Source: Paenibacillus sp. JJ-223 (GTDB lineage Bacteria > Bacillota > Bacilli > Paenibacillales > Paenibacillaceae). Taken from it: 64,000 nucleotides of DNA. Both the position numbers and the translations under genes were made by a program. Positions 60,330 to 64,000 of this stretch are shown piece after piece. The notes beneath the pieces were generated by a model, which had not been told where the DNA came from, did no database searches, and saw only the letters and a program-made list of their open reading frames with translations. The DNA is taken from contig NZ_CAKMMP010000015.1 of the NCBI RefSeq assembly GCF_927798175.1, positions 1 through 64,000 of the forward strand, written 5' to 3'. Each line of letters opens with the position of its first letter. The stretch's first letter is position 1.

Positions 60330-60520
60330 CTATATAAACTGTAAAAACATACACACGTTAACGAAGAGGCAGAACCAATCTGAAGAAGCGAAGCGTTCGC
60401 CTTTATCACCGGATTTTTCCCTTAGAAAAGGGGGATTCAAAAAAATCTGGGGATAACAGCGATCGGAAGATGGTACTGCACTCGTAGTGGCCTAGTGTGA
60501 TTGATTAATGCAGTTTCAAT
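60330..60520. repeat. Family 1 dispersed element, internally deleted copy E
   Basis: About 190 bases in the same orientation as copy A: CTATATAAACTG left end, CACACGTTAACGAAGAGGCA, GAACCAATCT, the inner stem ACCGGATTTTTCCC..AAAAAAATCTGGGGATAAC, and GATCGGAAGATGGT. Compared with copy B it lacks about 38 bases that include the AGCTTTCT-GAA-AGAAAGCT hairpin. The right end is a variant terminal repeat (GTGTGATTGATTAATGCAGT). It lies in the divergent region of the RNA repair operon and its WYL regulators. Confidence 0.8.
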
Positions 60521-60663
60521 ATTTCCAATATGGGCACTCCTTCATGAAACATGCCGGGAAGCCTGTTACAATAGAGGATACACATCTGACAACAGCAGCA
60601 AACAGGCAACGTCGGGCATTCGGGTCGGCCCCACCCGACATCAGCCATTGGGGAGTGAAACGC

Positions 60664-62016
60664 ATGGCCAAAGAAAGCTTTGACAAGGAAATCCAGTTTC
60701 TTCGCATGCTCTCGCTGACAAGCGGGGCTTACAGCCGCAAGCAATACGCAGAGAGACTTGGAATATCTATACATACGTTCGACAAAACGACCCGCCGTTT
60801 AAAGGAAATCGTGCAAACCGTCGCAGAGCAGCAAAGCGCGCCTGAACAAGGAGTCGAAATAGCAGACCTCATCCGGTTCCAATACGGGGATTCCGCAGAG
60901 CCTCTGTTGCTGTTTCTGTACCGGGCCAAATCGATGAAAGAAACCGAGGTACAGCGCTTATCCGTTATTTTGCATGCCCTTCAGGATGAACCGCTTACTG
61001 CCATGGAGCTGCTGGATGCTTGCTGCGAGGGAATGCCTGAAGACATGGCGCTGCCCGACGAAAAAACGATCCGTTCCGACCTGAAATACCTGGAAGAAGT
61101 CGGGGTTATTCGCAAGCAGCCCGGCGGCAGGCCGTATCGCTACAAGCTGGAACAGGACGCGCTGACGGAACTGACGGCAGAGGAACAACTGGAGCTGTAC
61201 GATTTTGTGGATATTATGGCGAATACTCAGGTTCCGTCGGTACAGGGCTACCTGCTGCGCGACAGTCTCAAAAAGGCCATTGCCGCGAGTTATCCGCAAG
61301 AAGCGATGGACCCGTTCATTTACAAGTATCATTATTACTCGCGCATTCTCGACGAAGCCCATTTGTATCCTCTCCTTTCTGCCATCCGGGAGCGCAAAAG
61401 GGTACAGTTCATATACTACTCGCCCAAAAAACCGTCCAGTTACAGCTCGCAGAATACAAATCCGTTGTTCGAGCGCGAATCGGGCGGGCGGCTCAATCGC
61501 ATCATCCCGCTGGAGATTGTATACGACCACCAGTACGGACGATGGTATGTCATCGGCTATCAGGGAAGACGCAGATTCGTCAAATTCCGGATGGAAGGCA
61601 TTACCCAACTGGAGGAACAGGATGACATCGAGGAAAAATACATGAGTCGACTGAAGCAGGAATGGGCAGAACTTAGCCGCTATAGCTGGCTTGTGGACAC
61701 GGGCCAACCGGTGACGGTAAAGGTACGTTTCTTCCATCCTTTGCACAATGAACGCAATTTCATACTGGATCGCGTTCGGCTGCAAGGACAATGGGGAACG
61801 ATCACGCCGGAAACGGACGAATCTTTCCTCTACGAAATCCAGGTCAACGGCACAACGGAAATCAAGCCATGGCTGCGCAGCTTCGGTTCCAGCTGCGAAG
61901 TGCTGGAGCCGCGCAGGCTGCGGCAGGAAATGATCCAGGAATGGAAGGAGATTGCGGCGTATTATGAACCTGTTCGAGAAAATGTTCAATTACCAGATGA
62001 TGACGAAGCTGAATGA
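60664..62016 (+). CDS. WYL-domain transcriptional regulator, divergent from the RNA repair operon
   Basis: A 450-residue regulator: N-terminal helix-turn-helix (FLRMLSLTSGAYSRKQYAER then LGISIHTFDKTTRRLKEIV), a second winged-helix segment (EKTIRSDLKYLEEVGVIRKQ) and a C-terminal WYL domain (AIRERKRVQFIYYSPKK; RLNRIIPLEIVYDHQYGRWY VIGYQ; VKFRMEGI) followed by a WCX-like extension. WYL domains bind nucleic-acid or nucleotide ligands and often control defence or repair genes. GGGGAG lies 8 bases before ATG 60664; the frame reading back to 60508 runs into the repeat element and is rejected. It overlaps the next WYL gene by 53 bases. Confidence 0.9.
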   Translation: MAKESFDKEIQFLRMLSLTSGAYSRKQYAERLGISIHTFDKTTRRLKEIVQTVAEQQSAPEQGVEIADLIRFQYGDSAEPLLLFLYRAKSMKETEVQRLSVILHALQDEPLTAMELLDACCEGMPEDMALPDEKTIRSDLKYLEEVGVIRKQPGGRPYRYKLEQDALTELTAEEQLELYDFVDIMANTQVPSVQGYLLRDSLKKAIAASYPQEAMDPFIYKYHYYSRILDEAHLYPLLSAIRERKRVQFIYYSPKKPSSYSSQNTNPLFERESGGRLNRIIPLEIVYDHQYGRWYVIGYQGRRRFVKFRMEGITQLEEQDDIEEKYMSRLKQEWAELSRYSWLVDTGQPVTVKVRFFHPLHNERNFILDRVRLQGQWGTITPETDESFLYEIQVNGTTEIKPWLRSFGSSCEVLEPRRLRQEMIQEWKEIAAYYEPVRENVQLPDDDEAE

Positions 62017-62854
62017 AACCGGACTGTTTACCTGGACGGCGCAGGAACGCGCCTGGCTTCGCATGATGCTGGATCACCCGTCGGCGCAAGGCGCGCTGAC
62101 CCCGCAGACACGCGAGAAGCTGGTGCACATGCTGGACGGGGAGCAAGACATGCACCTTGGCGAGTATTTGACCGAAAAAGCAAAAAGCGAGGAAGCCAGC
62201 GTCCATCATCCGCTGTTGAAACCGCTGCGCGAGATGCTGCTGAAGCGGCAGGGCTTCCGGCTGACAGGCCGGGTGCGTCACGGGCGCGTCAGCCATGATC
62301 AGCTGGGATACCCGTATCGCCTCGAATATTCCATGGTCAAAAAGGAATGGTATGTCCTGTGGTACGCTCCGCGTTATCGCAAACTGATGGCTACCAAACT
62401 GCACAGCATCGTGGCCATAGAGCCCGTGGAGTTGAAGCCTGAAGATATCGGCCGCTACAACAGGCAGATTGCCCTGTTGACCGACCGCCGAAAAACAAGC
62501 ATCACCATTGAAGTGCTGCCTGAATACAACCCCGAATTGTCGCGTATTCTGTACGCCTTCTCCTGCTTCGAGAAACAAGTCACGTACGATGAGCCTACAC
62601 AAACTTATCGGATTGAGCTTAGCGTGCCTCGCGGCGAAATCGATTATGTCCTATCCAAAATGCGCTTTCTGGGCAAACGCGTACGCATCATCGAGGATGA
62701 GGTCTTACGTGGACGCATGTCTGAAACGGCAGCCAAAGTATTGGCTCGGTATGCCGAAAGTGACATGGAGGAGATCGGCAATGAAAAGGATAGGAAATCC
62801 AGGGGCATGAACAACAGCTCCATTGAAAAAAAGGAAATCAGCGGCAGCGTTTAG
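61964..62854 (+). CDS. Second WYL-domain protein, overlapping the first
   Basis: A 296-residue WYL-domain protein. After a helical N-terminus (MNLFEKMFNYQMMTKLNETG) come GRVRHGRVSHDQLGYPYRLE YSMVKKEWYVLWYAPRYRKL MATKLHSIVAIEPVE, the WYL core (here W-Y-V-L-W), and a C-terminal extension of the WCX type (SITIEVLPEYNPELSRILYA; RIELSVPRGEIDYVLSKMRF). No clear HTH, so it may pair with the upstream regulator rather than bind DNA itself. ATG 61964 lies within the previous gene, 13 bases after AAGGAG. Such HTH-WYL plus WYL pairs act as hetero- or homodimeric switches. Confidence 0.87.
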   Translation: MNLFEKMFNYQMMTKLNETGLFTWTAQERAWLRMMLDHPSAQGALTPQTREKLVHMLDGEQDMHLGEYLTEKAKSEEASVHHPLLKPLREMLLKRQGFRLTGRVRHGRVSHDQLGYPYRLEYSMVKKEWYVLWYAPRYRKLMATKLHSIVAIEPVELKPEDIGRYNRQIALLTDRRKTSITIEVLPEYNPELSRILYAFSCFEKQVTYDEPTQTYRIELSVPRGEIDYVLSKMRFLGKRVRIIEDEVLRGRMSETAAKVLARYAESDMEEIGNEKDRKSRGMNNSSIEKKEISGSV

Positions 62855-62906
62855 CATATCCTTGGGAAGGCTCAGCCCGCTCTCCATACCGAAAGGAAAA
62901 CATGCC

Positions 62907-62935
62907 AAAAAGCCCTGCTCTATGCCAGGGCTTTT
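62907..62935. terminator. Terminator after the WYL pair
   Basis: AAAAGCCCTG/CAGGGCTTTT stem (62908-62917 with 62926-62935) and 8-base loop, with A/T tails on both sides so usable from both strands. Confidence 0.88.
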
Positions 62936-62967
62936 CTTCATGGCCGCTCCGTAAATACGCTATGATG

Positions 62968-63468
62968 CTACGTACTGCTGCTGGATGCGGCCGAGTTACG
63001 TCTTTTGTTGATAGCATGTACGCCCATGACTACGGCGACCAATTCATAGCTATCGAGCTGATCGGATGTATTGCTTAGCATAAAAGCGCCCGAACTGAAC
63101 CATCCACTCGTTCGCTGAAAGCGCGCAACCACGCTTCCATCCGTGCCCGCGATCTCGTAATCCTGGGAAAATGCAGGCGCACTCACTTCGTATATGCCGC
63201 GCTGCCCGGCATCGTATTCGTACTTTTTGCTGAAGAAGCTGAATCTGGCCCTCAGCACGCCGAGCGGGTACCCATCCGCGCGATCGATCTCCCATCGGTT
63301 ACTGAGCATGCGGAATTTCCCGCTGCACGCCAGGCCGGATCGGTCGTAAACATCCAGCGATGAACCCCATGCGCTTTTCAGATCCAGATAACCGGCCTGT
63401 TCCTGTGCATGATTCATGATCTCCGTATAACCGGCATTGAAGAAGTTATCCCTGAAGTAAAGTTCCAT
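62968..63468 (-). CDS. LURP-one/YxjI-related (tubby-like) protein
   Basis: A 166-residue beta-barrel-type protein: MELYFRDNFFNAGYTEIMNH, FRMLSNRWEIDRADGYPLGV LRARFSFFSKKYEYDAGQRG, IYEVSAPAFSQDYEIAGTDG SVVARFQRTSGWFSSGAF and DSYELVAVVMGVHAINKRR. The pattern of strand-separated 'dGxxvGxv..kf.s....Y.i' units fits the LURP-one-related/YxjI family related to tubby and scramblase proteins. Its biochemical role is unknown. Single gene, facing the WYL pair. Confidence 0.75.
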   Translation of the reverse strand: MELYFRDNFFNAGYTEIMNHAQEQAGYLDLKSAWGSSLDVYDRSGLACSGKFRMLSNRWEIDRADGYPLGVLRARFSFFSKKYEYDAGQRGIYEVSAPAFSQDYEIAGTDGSVVARFQRTSGWFSSGAFMLSNTSDQLDSYELVAVVMGVHAINKRRNSAASSSST

Positions 63469-63560
63469 GATCCCCCTCCTTATGCGACAAAATTAACATT
63501 TCTGCCAAAAAAGACAATATATCATTTTTTACGTATAAGAGAGGGAATGGTTTCATTCAC

Positions 63561-64000
63561 TCAGGCTTCCACCCTCCGATGGTTAAGATAAACCGTCACA
63601 CCCACAAAGATGGCAGCCAACGCCGCTTCAAAGACGATATGGCCCCACACCATCGAATCCCAGCCAAAATTCGTGGAGACAATGGAAATTTCGCTGCTGC
63701 TTTCCGTTACAACGAAAACGTCCATCGGATTGATCCGTCCCGAGAAAATGATGTTATCCAGCCACGAAACCACGTTGGTTAACACGAAAAACGCAAGAAT
63801 GCCGATCCAAGGGCCGGTTTTCCAGCGGAACGCCCCTGCAATGGAAATGGACAGGAAAATCGTAATGGCCATGAACATCGCGACCCACCAAGCAAAAAGG
63901 ATAATCGAGGCCACCTTCGAAGGCCCAAATCCCATCATTTCAATAAAGTAGCCGAGGCCTGGCGTACCGTGCGCTGCTTTATAAATATAGAAATGAATGG
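63561..64000 (-). CDS. Integral membrane protein, 5' part outside window (possible ABC-2-type permease)
   Basis: The frame stays open to the window edge; about 145 C-terminal residues are visible, with four hydrophobic segments (ASIILFAWWVAMFMAITIFL; IGILAFFVLTNVVSWLDN; a polar stretch with SSEISIVSTNFG; and VWGHIVFEAALAAIFVGVTV YLNHRRVEA). The ending, a last helix followed by a short basic tail, is common in ABC-2 permeases, but there is no ATPase gene in view to support that. I give only the membrane-protein call. Confidence 0.6.
   Translation of the reverse strand, partial: IHFYIYKAAHGTPGLGYFIEMMGFGPSKVASIILFAWWVAMFMAITIFLSISIAGAFRWKTGPWIGILAFFVLTNVVSWLDNIIFSGRINPMDVFVVTESSSEISIVSTNFGWDSMVWGHIVFEAALAAIFVGVTVYLNHRRVEA

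Noticed and set aside
8202..60520. Family 1 copies as insertion sequences with transposase
   Set aside because: None of the copies contains an open frame long enough for a transposase; at most they are non-autonomous derivatives.

Overview
The window looks like a chromosomal piece of a Paenibacillus-type endospore-forming, motile, plant-polymer-degrading Firmicute. Reasons: GGAGG-type ribosome binding sites almost everywhere, a linked pair of secreted multimodular GH9 and GH48 cellulases, an SLH-domain surface protein, a SigL-like sigma-54 with a RocR-like activator, a bacterial Pnkp/Hen1 RNA repair cassette, and many Bacillus-type genes (BcrC-like phosphatase, LytR-CpsA-Psr protein, YqkE-like and YwaF-like proteins). 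No rRNA, tRNA, CRISPR array, prophage or complete insertion sequence was recognised.

Layout. 1-6.1 kb: GH48 exoglucanase (cut by the window edge) and GH9 endoglucanase on the minus strand, sharing an almost identical 3' module. 6.2-12.4 kb: chemoreceptor, BcrC-like phosphatase, LCP protein, acyltransferase, secreted repeat protein. 12.6-15.9 kb: an isoprenoid-synthase-fold enzyme followed by an NHLP-leader RiPP precursor, converging on a 7TM sensor kinase. 16-25.6 kb: small proteins, MFS exporter, lipoprotein cyclophilin, SDR, Mhq-type dioxygenase, second chemoreceptor. 25.8-38.2 kb: an amino-acid catabolism island with aspA, rpoN, divergent P5C dehydrogenase and proline dehydrogenase, a sigma-54 activator, a STAND regulator and ald. 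Three good -24/-12 promoters precede aspA and the two proline genes. 38.4-46.3 kb: PDDEXK nuclease, kinase-like protein, AraC regulator with sugar isomerase and dehydrogenase, GH125 mannosidase with a divergent LacI regulator. 46.7-51 kb: ECF sigma/anti-sigma pair, Mug glycosylase, AEC transporter. 50.7-53.7 kb: SLH protein plus two small secreted paralogues sharing its C-terminal module. 54-55 kb: small hypothetical and a LuxI/FeeM-fold acyltransferase-like protein. 55.2-62.9 kb: nucleotidyltransferase-Hen1-Pnkp RNA repair operon divergent from two WYL-domain regulators. The end holds a LURP/YxjI-like protein and a cut membrane protein.

The features that the genes do not explain are two families of non-coding dispersed elements. 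Family 1 (about 230 bp when complete, with terminal inverted repeats) has five full, reduced or half copies, at about 8.2, 28.9, 30.7, 39.35 and 60.3 kb. Family 2 is a 182-183 bp palindromic element with four 22-bp motifs in a >> << layout at about 50-bp steps, at 40.4 and 46.4 kb. The most promising undescribed system is the NHLP precursor/isoprenoid-synthase pair, whose predicted core peptide ends in Trp-Arg-Asp, like the Trp-Gly-Asp end of prenylated ComX. The second is the WYL-controlled RNA repair locus.

All calls come from reading the sequence. No database search was run, and positions of domains inside proteins are approximate unless a residue number is given.
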